Assembly (NCBI GenBank): GCA_965232455.1
Contig: OZ246981.1
Coordinates: forward strand, 1,798,001-1,862,000
Direction of reading: 5' to 3'
DNA: 64,000 nucleotides
DNA from: JBFGFX01 sp965232455
Lineage (GTDB): Bacteria; Pseudomonadota; Gammaproteobacteria; Steroidobacterales; Woeseiaceae
The notes below the pieces were generated by a model. That model saw only the letters and a list, made by a program, of their open reading frames with translations, made no database searches and was not told the origin of the DNA. Position numbers and translations under genes: made by a program. Shown one piece after another: positions 44,179 through 52,345 of the stretch. The first letter of the stretch is position 1. Every line of letters begins with the position of its first letter.

Positions 44179-45267
44179 TCAAGCCAGCGGCACCACGTAG
44201 GCAACGGTATCCCGCCGCATCACGACGCGGCGGACGAAATAGGTGTGCAGGACGCCGTCGCGCTGCGTCACTATTTCCTCGGCGACGGAACCGTCCAGAT
44301 TGGTGATCTTCCCTATCGCACTCCCTTTCTCGACGAGGTCTCCCGGTCTACCCGTTGCGTGGAAGGTGCCGCTATGACCCGCCTTGATCACCACAAATTC
44401 CGACGATAGTTCCCGCTGGATCCCGTCTACCACGGGCTCTCCATCCATCATCCCGAAATGCTTCATGATGTTGGTAACGCCCCTGACGTGATTTTGAATG
44501 AACGCTTCTTCAGGCTGCGTTTTGTAACCGAGCCCGCTTTGCGTGATTATCGCGGGGATACCGGCCTTTGTTGCTTCCCACCACAGGCTGCCGGTTCTCT
44601 GGCCGCGCGACTGGTGATACCGGAATCCGCAGGCTAGCGCCATCTGCCGGCTCACCTGCTGTACCTGATCGCTCCCCTCGGCGGCAAACATCGTGTGCAC
44701 GAGGTGATCCTCCGGAAGATCGCCGCCGCGCAGGTCGACAAAATAGTCCGCTTTGCTCACGAGCCCGTCGAAAATGAAGTGCGCGATGACTTCGGAGACG
44801 GACCCGTTCGGGTCGCCGGGGAACATTGTGTTGACGCTCTTCCCGCCGATGGGGTCGTTCCCGCCGGACAGGTTGAACATCGGCGTTCGGAACTGGAACG
44901 CGGGCATGTTCACGACCGGTACGATGATCACTCTGCCCGCCGTGGCCCGAGGATCCAGGTCCCGATACAGGCGGGACGCAGCCTCGATGCCGCAATACTC
45001 CGTCCCGAAGATGCCCCCGGTAACGGCGAGCGTCGGTCCGTCCCGTTCTCCGGTGACGACACCGACCGGTACATCGACATTGATGGCATCGTTTCGCATG
45101 ACGTTTACGTAAACGAAGCGTTTCTCGCCCCGCGGCGCGTCATAGGCGTCGAAATTCCCCTCCCCGACGGGTTCCCGGGCGGCCGCGGATACGCTGTTCA
45201 CGGCCGCCGCGCCCAGGGAAGTCGCCGCCGCCAGCGTGAACTCGCGCCTCGATATTCGTTTGCTCAT
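44179..45267 (-). CDS. Tat-exported AstE/aspartoacylase family protein lacking zinc histidines
   Basis: A 362-residue protein with a Tat leader (ISRREFTLAAATS). The body aligns by eye with the succinylglutamate desuccinylase/aspartoacylase family: VTGGIFGTEYCGIEAASRL stands for the HGxE zinc motif, VNTMFPGDPNGS for LNRxFPG, and FVDLRGGDLPED for DLHSGG. Thus two zinc histidines are Phe and Arg, and the substrate-binding Arg is Thr, while the Glu remains. The classical zinc amidohydrolase reaction is therefore unlikely. The start at 45267 lies behind a G-rich stretch. Its neighbours are two other exported enzymes. Confidence 0.85.
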   Translation of the reverse strand: MSKRISRREFTLAAATSLGAAAVNSVSAAAREPVGEGNFDAYDAPRGEKRFVYVNVMRNDAINVDVPVGVVTGERDGPTLAVTGGIFGTEYCGIEAASRLYRDLDPRATAGRVIIVPVVNMPAFQFRTPMFNLSGGNDPIGGKSVNTMFPGDPNGSVSEVIAHFIFDGLVSKADYFVDLRGGDLPEDHLVHTMFAAEGSDQVQQVSRQMALACGFRYHQSRGQRTGSLWWEATKAGIPAIITQSGLGYKTQPEEAFIQNHVRGVTNIMKHFGMMDGEPVVDGIQRELSSEFVVIKAGHSGTFHATGRPGDLVEKGSAIGKITNLDGSVAEEIVTQRDGVLHTYFVRRVVMRRDTVAYVVPLA

Positions 45268-45358
45268 GTTTGCCCCCGTGCTCGTCGTTTTTATCGTGTG
45301 TCCGTCGCTTCTCGACAATGGTAGCCGACCCGTCCGTAACCGTCTTCAGTCAGGCGGG

Positions 45359-46606
45359 CTATGAGCGTGCTATGTGTCGAACGGCTTCACTGAAACGATC
45401 GAGGTCATCGAGCGAGTTGAACACGTTCGGTGAAACGTAGACGCCGTCCTGAGGCCCTGGAAAATTCCCGTAAATCCAGAAGCTGTGGTCGTCGCGCAGC
45501 GTTTTCGTGAGCTCGGGGCCCGAGCGCCCTTCGACCACGATGCGGGCGAGCCCGGCCCGGCGCATCGGATCGTTCTCCGTAACAACCGCGACGCCACCGA
45601 TGTCGGCGAGCTGCTCCATGACGTAGGTCAACAGAAATCGCAAGCGCGCCGCCTTTCGCTCCACACCGATCAGCGCATAAAAATCGATCGCCTGTCCGAT
45701 CGCCGCAATCGCCGCGCCGTCGCGCGTACCGATCGACTCGAACTTGCGAACGTCGAAAGGATCGGTCGCCACGCCGTAGAGCGGCCACAGGTCGCGGATG
45801 CGATCCCGCTTCACGTAGAGCGCGCCGGTGCCGAGGGGCGCGTTCAGCCACTTGTGCAGCGAGGTCGCGTAATAGTCGCAACCGAGCGCCTCGACATCGA
45901 CCGGGATGTGACCGAAGCCCAACGCGCCGTCGACGAGAAGCTGTGCATTGTTGTCATGCGCAAGCTCGGCCAGTTCCCGAATCGGCAGGACGAAACCCCA
46001 CGAATCGACGATGTGACTGACTACGAGCAGCCGGGTGGCGTCGGTCATCCGCTCCGCAAACGCGTCGACGACCTCGCCGGCCGAGGGTGAAACCGGCAGC
46101 TCGACGATATCGACGTCGACGCCGGAGCGCTCCTGCAGCGGCCTGAACGCCCGCAGCGCGTAGTTCTCTTCGTAGTTGCTGAGGAGCACCTGGTCGCCAC
46201 GGCCGAGCGCCAGCCCCCGAGCGACGATGTTCAGGCCTTCGGTCGTGTTTCGGGTCAACGCCAGCTCATCCGCATCACAGCCGAACAACGGCGCCAGTCT
46301 CGTCCGGTGCTGCTCGCGATAGGCGATGAGCTGGTAGTTGAACGGTCGCGGCTGCGTCGCCGCCCACCGCTGGTAACGGGAAAGTGCGTCGACGACCGGC
46401 CGGGGCAGCGGGTTATTGCCACCGCCGTTCAGAATCGTATAGCGGTCGTCGAGATCGTATTCGAGCGCGACGTCGGTCCAGAAATCTTCATCGTCCGCCG
46501 GGTTGCCGGTGCTCGCATCCGCCGGAGTGAGGGACGTCGCGGCGAGCGCCGCACCCGTCGTCGCCAGCGCCTGGCCAAACAGTTCCCGTCTACTCATCGT
46601 TCCCAT
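45359..46606 (-). CDS. Tat-exported class V PLP enzyme (isopenicillin-N epimerase/PvdN-like)
   Basis: A 415-residue fold-type I PLP protein with a twin-arginine leader (SRRELFGQALATTGAALAA). The PLP Lys is in TSLHKWLNAPLGTG, with the cofactor Asp in LLVDGALGFG. Class V aminotransferases exported by Tat are rare. The best known is PvdN, which modifies the glutamate side chain during periplasmic pyoverdine maturation. The start at 46606 has AGGAG at 7 nt. It begins 13 nt after the last ABC permease, so it is probably in the same operon as the siderophore-type receptor. Confidence 0.87.
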   Translation of the reverse strand: MGTMSRRELFGQALATTGAALAATSLTPADASTGNPADDEDFWTDVALEYDLDDRYTILNGGGNNPLPRPVVDALSRYQRWAATQPRPFNYQLIAYREQHRTRLAPLFGCDADELALTRNTTEGLNIVARGLALGRGDQVLLSNYEENYALRAFRPLQERSGVDVDIVELPVSPSAGEVVDAFAERMTDATRLLVVSHIVDSWGFVLPIRELAELAHDNNAQLLVDGALGFGHIPVDVEALGCDYYATSLHKWLNAPLGTGALYVKRDRIRDLWPLYGVATDPFDVRKFESIGTRDGAAIAAIGQAIDFYALIGVERKAARLRFLLTYVMEQLADIGGVAVVTENDPMRRAGLARIVVEGRSGPELTKTLRDDHSFWIYGNFPGPQDGVYVSPNVFNSLDDLDRFSEAVRHIARS

Positions 46607-46619
46607 CTCACAGCTCCTG

Positions 46620-47867
46620 TCAGTCCGAGTCGAAAGAAGGCGCCTCCGTCAGGTCTGCCGCGTCGAATGGCCGCTCGTCGAAGAGCCGCGGGTAATAAAA
46701 TCGGCGCAGCGATGCGTGGTAATCACGAATACTCCGGTCGTAGTCGAGCGCGGCGGCGACGTCGGTCCTCGCAACCCGCTGCATCGCCCGTTGCACGGCC
46801 ACGGCCGGCGATAGAAAAGCGGCGAACCCGCTCAGCCGATCCCGTTCGGCGATGGACCGGCGGTAGTTCGTGGAGAGTTCCTCGGCCGTCATGTCGCCGA
46901 CGTGCTGAAAGGCGTAGTACCATTTCCAGTGCCACTGTTCCGTAATGGGTCGCGTATTCGACCACTCCGGATGCGCCTCGAAAAACCGGTCCATCGTCGC
47001 GGCTTTGGGCAGGTCCCAGGCATCGTTGACCGTTTCGCGCTGCAGCAGCGCGATGTCCGCGCCCTCGACCACCGGAGACGCTCGGTCGACGAGCGTCTTG
47101 CCGACGAGCGGAACGAGCAATGACAGCACCAGCCACACGCTGACCAACATCGCCGCGATCGCGGACGAGGGTTTCGGCAAGCGCGCAAGCCACAAGGTCA
47201 GCGCCGACCAGAACGCGATCTGCGCGATGACGATCGCGCTCACGCGCGCCGACTGCCACGCGCCAACCCCGTCAGCCGTGGCAATTGCCCAGAGCGGCAG
47301 CAATACGCACACCAAGGCGGCGAGCGCCCTCAAACCGGCCCGAGGCACCCACAGGCGGACACCCGACCCGGCCGTCGCGGTCAGCAGCGGCAGCCGCCCG
47401 GACTCGCGCTCGCTCGAGATCAGGTCGTGCAGCAGGAATACGATGAACAGCGGCAGCAGGAACGCCACGACAAACTCGTAGTCGAAACGCCCCGAGAGCC
47501 CGAGCTCCGGGTTCAGCGTGTCGGTCTCGTAGATCTGTCCTTCGAGCGCCAGCATCCGTACCCGCAACATGTAAGGGGCGACATCGCGCTGCCCGAGCGC
47601 CGTGAACGCAAGTTCCGAGGGCTCGTCCCAGGTTGCGTAGAAGTTGTAATAAGCAGCGCTGCCGTAGTCCTCGAACGTGTCAATCAGCTCTGCGCGCTCC
47701 GTTACGTCCATTACGCGCATCCGGTCGATCGAGCTTTGTTGACGCTCGACCTCGGCGCGACCGAGCAAAAGGCTTGCCGTTGACATGACCATCAGCAATC
47801 CAAGCGCCACGACGCTTGGCGTCTGCTGCGACAGAAAACGCAGCTCGCGCAGTGTGCCGGCCATCAT
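46620..47867 (-). CDS. ABC-2 type permease, DUF3526 family (module 2, second permease)
   Basis: A 415-residue inner-membrane protein with one N-terminal helix, a large periplasmic loop (about residues 35-140), then further helices with the coupling segment LISSERESGRLPLLTATAG, and a second large loop before the last part. This is the DUF3526/ABC-2 layout. Unlike its partner it ends in a polar tail without an obvious last helix. The start at 47867 overlaps the preceding stop by 4 nt (ATGA). It works with the ATPase encoded at 49297-50028. Confidence 0.85.
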   Translation of the reverse strand: MMAGTLRELRFLSQQTPSVVALGLLMVMSTASLLLGRAEVERQQSSIDRMRVMDVTERAELIDTFEDYGSAAYYNFYATWDEPSELAFTALGQRDVAPYMLRVRMLALEGQIYETDTLNPELGLSGRFDYEFVVAFLLPLFIVFLLHDLISSERESGRLPLLTATAGSGVRLWVPRAGLRALAALVCVLLPLWAIATADGVGAWQSARVSAIVIAQIAFWSALTLWLARLPKPSSAIAAMLVSVWLVLSLLVPLVGKTLVDRASPVVEGADIALLQRETVNDAWDLPKAATMDRFFEAHPEWSNTRPITEQWHWKWYYAFQHVGDMTAEELSTNYRRSIAERDRLSGFAAFLSPAVAVQRAMQRVARTDVAAALDYDRSIRDYHASLRRFYYPRLFDERPFDAADLTEAPSFDSD

Positions 47868-49300
47868 GCCGCCCCCACCCTGCGTGCGCTTTGGTAGAGC
47901 GCCGCGAAAACGAGCCCGAACCACAGCAGCAGAATCCCCGCCGACGGCAGGGAACGCCTCGCGCGTTCCAGCGCCGCAGCCGGTTGAAAGTCGAACTCCG
48001 GCAAGAGCGACCAGTTGTCCGCGCTCACGCGCGCGCGCAGATTTGCGGCAGCGCTGTCGCTACGCCGCATATCGTCCCGATAACTCAAACGTTCGGCGTG
48101 CAGACGATTCAGCGACTGCACGAACTCGTAGCGGTGCGCCTCGGCCGCCCTGAGAAAGCGGTGGTGGTTCTCGAGGTCGGTCCCGGCCACGACCATCGAC
48201 AGGCGTCGCAACGCCACGGTCGGGGACAGCAGGGCGAAACGTGAGGCAACGCGCGATTGCGCGCGCTCGGTCGCCATTTGCCGCTCCGCGAATTCGTTGA
48301 GCACTTCGGTCGTGCGCACCTCACCCTCGTACGACACCAGCCCGCGGATGTTGACCGGAAGGTCCTCGACGTTGTCGACGTCATACTGCGCCAGAATCTG
48401 CGCCCTGAAATTCTCGAAGTTCGGATCGCTCGCGTTGTGGCTGTCCCCGAGCGCCCGTAGCTCGGCGTGAACGGCCAGGTCCGTTTCGACCTTGCTCGGC
48501 GTCGGCACGGCCGCGGTGGCAACCTCGGTTGCAACCCGCGGCATCGCGACAACGGTCGCCAGCCAAACGCCGAGCAGAAGCACGAGCGCACTCCCGGCGG
48601 TCCGCGCACGGGCGGAAACGGCGACGATCCCGAACGTCCATAACGAGAGGTACAGCGCGTAGCCCGCGATCATCAGCAGTGACGGCAGCCAGCTATCCCG
48701 CGTCGCGGCGTACGCCGCTGCGAGCGCCAACGGCGCGAACGCCAGCAGCGCGAGCGTGCCCAGCGCCACGGTTTTGCCGACAAGAACCGTTCGCGGCGGG
48801 GCCCCATGTGTCAACAACTGAAGCAGCGTGCCCGAACGGCGCTCGCGTACGATGCACCCGTAGCCGACGATAATGAGCAGCAGCGGCACGAGGACCTGGA
48901 GCGAGAAGGCCGGAGTCAGCAGACCGAAGCGCGTCAGGCTCGAGGTCTCTCGAACCTCCGCAAACGTCGCGGTGTTCTGCCGGTGCCCCTCCAGGAACAC
49001 CGACGTGCCCGTGTACGCGTCGACTCCCGGATCCACGACGGCGAGTGGCGGCGGGACGCGATACACGTAGTGTCCGTAGTGCACCATGCGGTGGGGGTGC
49101 CGCGCCGGCTGGCTCAGGAAGGCCGTGTCGGCCTCCACCTGGTGTTCCGCGCGCTCCGCCGCTTCCGACGTAACAAAACTCGTCGAGGTCAGGGCGGACA
49201 CGATCGCGATGGCAACCAGCGCAAAGGCCGCGACCGCGGCCAGCCAGGAGTGTCGCCAGTACGCGAATTCGGCGCGGGTTATCCGGGTGGCCAAGCTCAT
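47864..49300 (-). CDS. ABC-2 type permease, DUF3526 family (module 2, first permease)
   Basis: A 478-residue permease with an N-terminal helix, a periplasmic loop containing HYGHYVYRVPPPLAVVDPG and FLEGHRQNTATF, helices with the coupling motif VRERRSGTLLQLLTHGA, and a second loop with TAAVPTPSKVETD. The same elements are found in the permease at 55976-57400, so the two modules are paralogous. It overlaps the ATPase gene by 4 nt. The His-rich loop (ARHPHRMVHYGHY) could bind metal or the cargo. Confidence 0.88.
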   Translation of the reverse strand: MSLATRITRAEFAYWRHSWLAAVAAFALVAIAIVSALTSTSFVTSEAAERAEHQVEADTAFLSQPARHPHRMVHYGHYVYRVPPPLAVVDPGVDAYTGTSVFLEGHRQNTATFAEVRETSSLTRFGLLTPAFSLQVLVPLLLIIVGYGCIVRERRSGTLLQLLTHGAPPRTVLVGKTVALGTLALLAFAPLALAAAYAATRDSWLPSLLMIAGYALYLSLWTFGIVAVSARARTAGSALVLLLGVWLATVVAMPRVATEVATAAVPTPSKVETDLAVHAELRALGDSHNASDPNFENFRAQILAQYDVDNVEDLPVNIRGLVSYEGEVRTTEVLNEFAERQMATERAQSRVASRFALLSPTVALRRLSMVVAGTDLENHHRFLRAAEAHRYEFVQSLNRLHAERLSYRDDMRRSDSAAANLRARVSADNWSLLPEFDFQPAAALERARRSLPSAGILLLWFGLVFAALYQSARRVGAA

Positions 49301-50028
49301 GCTGCATCCCTCGCAACGAAGAGTGATCGCAGCTCCTCGAAATCCACGGCGCCGCTCTCACCGGGCTCGACGATCGTCGAGATCGCCCCGTCCCGAATCA
49401 ATCCGACACGCGCTCCCACGTGGCTGGCCCCCAGCAGGTCGTGCGTGACCATCAGCACCGTGACGCCGCGATCGCGTAAGGCCTCTACCAATTCGTTGAA
49501 TTCCCCGATCGCGACCGGATCCAGTCCGGAGGTCGGCTCGTCGAGCAGCAAGATCGGCGTGCCGCGCAGAAGCGCAAGCGCAATCGAGACTTTCTGGCGC
49601 ATGCCCTTCGAATAAGAGTCGAGCCGCCGCAACCGCGCCGCGCCCGGGAGCGCAACGGCATCGAGTGCATTCTCGATCTCATCCGCCGACCGTTCGGCAT
49701 TCGCGAGCGACAGGAAATAGCGAATGTTTTGCCACGCGTCGAGGTGTTCGTAGAGCGCGGCGTTCTCGGGCAGATACGCCACCTGCGCCCTGACCTCCCT
49801 GGGCTTCTCGATCGCCGAGTTGCCAAACACCAGCGCCTGGCCGCCGTCCGGTGTAAGAAGCCCGATGAACGTCAGCAGCGCCGTCGACTTGCCTGCGCCA
49901 TTGCCGCCCAGGAGCACAAACACCTCTCCTTTGCGAACGTCGAAGCTCAGGTCGGTCAGCACGCGCTGCCCGCCTCGGGAGACGCGGAGGTCCCTGGCCG
50001 ACAGGGCAAGTTCGTTTGCTTCTTGCAT
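49297..50028 (-). CDS. ABC transporter ATP-binding protein (module 2)
   Basis: A 243-residue ATPase with Walker A GGNGAGKST near residue 43, the ABC signature variant YSKGMRQKV near 145, and Walker B ILLLDEPTSGLD. The signature variant is usual for drivers of ABC-2 permeases such as NosF- and CcmA-like proteins. It pairs with the two DUF3526 permeases that follow with 4-nt overlaps. It begins 12 nt after the siderophore-type receptor gene, which ties the outer- and inner-membrane parts into one transcript. Confidence 0.95.
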   Translation of the reverse strand: MQEANELALSARDLRVSRGGQRVLTDLSFDVRKGEVFVLLGGNGAGKSTALLTFIGLLTPDGGQALVFGNSAIEKPREVRAQVAYLPENAALYEHLDAWQNIRYFLSLANAERSADEIENALDAVALPGAARLRRLDSYSKGMRQKVSIALALLRGTPILLLDEPTSGLDPVAIGEFNELVEALRDRGVTVLMVTHDLLGASHVGARVGLIRDGAISTIVEPGESGAVDFEELRSLFVARDAA

Positions 50029-50040
50029 TGCTCGATTCTC

Positions 50041-52284
50041 CTAAAAGGCGTATGCCGCGGTAAGTCGGTAGCGAGTTGGTGCGCCGGGTTCGACCCAGAC
50101 GTCAGCGAAAGAGTTGGTGTAATACTCCTCGTCGAACAGGTTGTCTACATCAACGCGAATCGCAAGGCCCTCGATCGGTTCAATCTGGCCAAACAAGCGG
50201 ACAGTCGTATAGCTCGGCAGGAAGAAATCAAACCCTGTCCAGCCGAGCCGCTCGTCGGTATAGAGAACACCGCCGCCCACCTGTGTCCGAACACCACGTA
50301 CCTGGAAGGTCTTGCTGGCTTGAATGTTCAGCTGATGTTCCGGCGCATTGATGAGCGGGTCGCCATCCTCGATTAGCGCCCCGAAGTCCGCGTCAGGATT
50401 GCTGTTCGTGAATTCTGCGTCGGTGTAGGCATAGGAGAACCACAGATCGATGCCACTCTCGGTCGCGATATTGGCATCGAGTTCAAGCCCGCGACTCCGT
50501 GCTTCGCCTGCCGGAAAAGAGAAGAAACCAAGTGCTGTGGCCTCGGGCCTGTCGTCGTTCACCAGAATGTTGCTTTGATCAACCTGGAACAGCGAAAGCG
50601 TGACCGAGCCGGTCATCCCGTCAAAGAAGTTCTCTAAATCCGCCTTGAAGCCGATTTCCGCGGATTCGGTGAGGTTCGGGTCGAATTGGTTCCCCTGAAA
50701 GTCGGATCCCGTCTGCTGACGGAAGCCCTCGCCATAGGAGGCATACAGGCTGAAACCGTCATTGACCCTGTAAACGGCGCCAAACTGCGGTGAGACGCGT
50801 GATTCGGACGACGACGTCGTCGTCACGGGATCGGCGAGGAGGTTCGTCAAGTCCTGCTCAAAGTCGTCCCAGCGCAGACCCACCCGAATCTGCAAGCTAT
50901 CGTTGATGTCGATCTGGTCCTGGATGTAGACACCGATGCCGTCCAGGTCCTCCGCGCGATCCGTGTTCGGTCCCGGCACCGGCTGCGGGAACTGTCCGTA
51001 GACCGGGTTAAACACGTCGAGGAACAGGTATTCTGCAGGGTCCAGCGTATTTATGTCCGTTCCATCAGGGATGGAGCCCGGACGGAAGCGCAGAATGAAG
51101 AGGCGGTTTTCGAACCGGTCGTAGTCCGCGCCGAACAGAATGCGGTGCCGGAGTGAACCCGTCTCGAACATACCGGCAATCTCGCCTCTGAGTACCGTGT
51201 AGTCGGACTCGAAATCCCGGAAACGGAAGAAACGCGACAGCGTCTGTCCGTCGAGGAAGTAGGTCTGCCGTCCGCCGAAGTTCGTCTCGGATGCATTGCC
51301 CTCGAACGACGTATCCCGATAACCGAAACCGGCCAACAGGCTCCAGTTGTCGGAGAAGTTGTGCTGCAACTCGAGCTGATGACCAACAACCTCGGTCTCG
51401 ATGGGACCATCACCCGGTTCGCCGACGAACGTCCGGCGCGGCGTAAAACCGAACTCCTCCGAAAAGGCGACGCCGCGGTCGAACGGCACGTCCTGCTGCG
51501 TGAACTCGAGCTCGTAGGTTGCTTTGGTGTTCTCTGCCAGCTCCCATGTGATCGACGGATAAAGGCCCAGACGCTCGGTCTCGACGGTCTCCCGAAAACT
51601 CTCCGCGTCCTCGTAAAACCCCACGACGCGAACGCCTACGTTGTCGCCGGTGCCGAACGTCGACTGCACGTCACCTTCCAGCCGTACCTGGCTCCAGCTG
51701 CCGACAGTGAGGCGGACGTCTCCTCCTGTCCGGAACTGCGGGCGCTTGGTAATCAAATTGATCGTACCGCCCGGCTCACCGCGCCCGAACAGAGCCGACC
51801 TCGGACCTTTGAGCACCTCGACGGACTCGATCCCTACCAGGTCCCGCGGGCCGCCGAAACCTCGGCCCGCGTTAAACCCGTTGACGAGGAATCCGCTTGG
51901 CAGGTTGATGTCGCCGGAGAAGCCGCGGATCGAAAAGCTGTTCCACAGCCCGCCGAAATTGTTCTGGCGCGCGACGGATGCCGACAAGTCGAGCGCATCG
52001 TTCAAATTGAGCGCGCCAACGTCGCGAAGCAACTCGAGGTCGATGGACTGATTCGCTGCAGGGTTTTCAAGATTGTCGAAGTTACCCTGATAAGCTCGGC
52101 GCTGGCCGATAGCGAAGATCTCCTCTGTTACCTCAGCGCCTTCTACTCCATCGGTCTGCTGCGCCAACGCCATTGGCTGTACGGTCGACTGGACGACCAT
52201 GGCCGCAAAGAGAATACAGCGGCGCAGCCACTTGTTATGGATTGTTTTTCGCGGTAAATCTGTGCCTTGGGTAACGATCATCAT
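50041..52284 (-). CDS. TonB-dependent siderophore-type receptor (module 2)
   Basis: A 747-residue outer-membrane receptor with a signal peptide ending about PMALAQQ. The plug domain has VEVLKGPRSALFGRGEPGG then TINLITKRPQF, the hallmark of siderophore receptors. The barrel ends LFDEEYYTNSF and a C-terminal aromatic residue. I start at the ATG at 52284, which has AAGGA at 7-8 nt; upstream ATGs at 52302 and 52488 lack such a site. No STN signalling domain is present. The ligand is unknown but a ferric or other metallophore is the natural guess. Confidence 0.9.
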   Translation of the reverse strand: MMIVTQGTDLPRKTIHNKWLRRCILFAAMVVQSTVQPMALAQQTDGVEGAEVTEEIFAIGQRRAYQGNFDNLENPAANQSIDLELLRDVGALNLNDALDLSASVARQNNFGGLWNSFSIRGFSGDINLPSGFLVNGFNAGRGFGGPRDLVGIESVEVLKGPRSALFGRGEPGGTINLITKRPQFRTGGDVRLTVGSWSQVRLEGDVQSTFGTGDNVGVRVVGFYEDAESFRETVETERLGLYPSITWELAENTKATYELEFTQQDVPFDRGVAFSEEFGFTPRRTFVGEPGDGPIETEVVGHQLELQHNFSDNWSLLAGFGYRDTSFEGNASETNFGGRQTYFLDGQTLSRFFRFRDFESDYTVLRGEIAGMFETGSLRHRILFGADYDRFENRLFILRFRPGSIPDGTDINTLDPAEYLFLDVFNPVYGQFPQPVPGPNTDRAEDLDGIGVYIQDQIDINDSLQIRVGLRWDDFEQDLTNLLADPVTTTSSSESRVSPQFGAVYRVNDGFSLYASYGEGFRQQTGSDFQGNQFDPNLTESAEIGFKADLENFFDGMTGSVTLSLFQVDQSNILVNDDRPEATALGFFSFPAGEARSRGLELDANIATESGIDLWFSYAYTDAEFTNSNPDADFGALIEDGDPLINAPEHQLNIQASKTFQVRGVRTQVGGGVLYTDERLGWTGFDFFLPSYTTVRLFGQIEPIEGLAIRVDVDNLFDEEYYTNSFADVWVEPGAPTRYRLTAAYAF

Positions 52285-52345
52285 ATGTCGATCCTTAGTC
52301 ATTATTGTTGGTTCCGTTGTTCGCGCACGCTCTTGTCCAGCGAAC

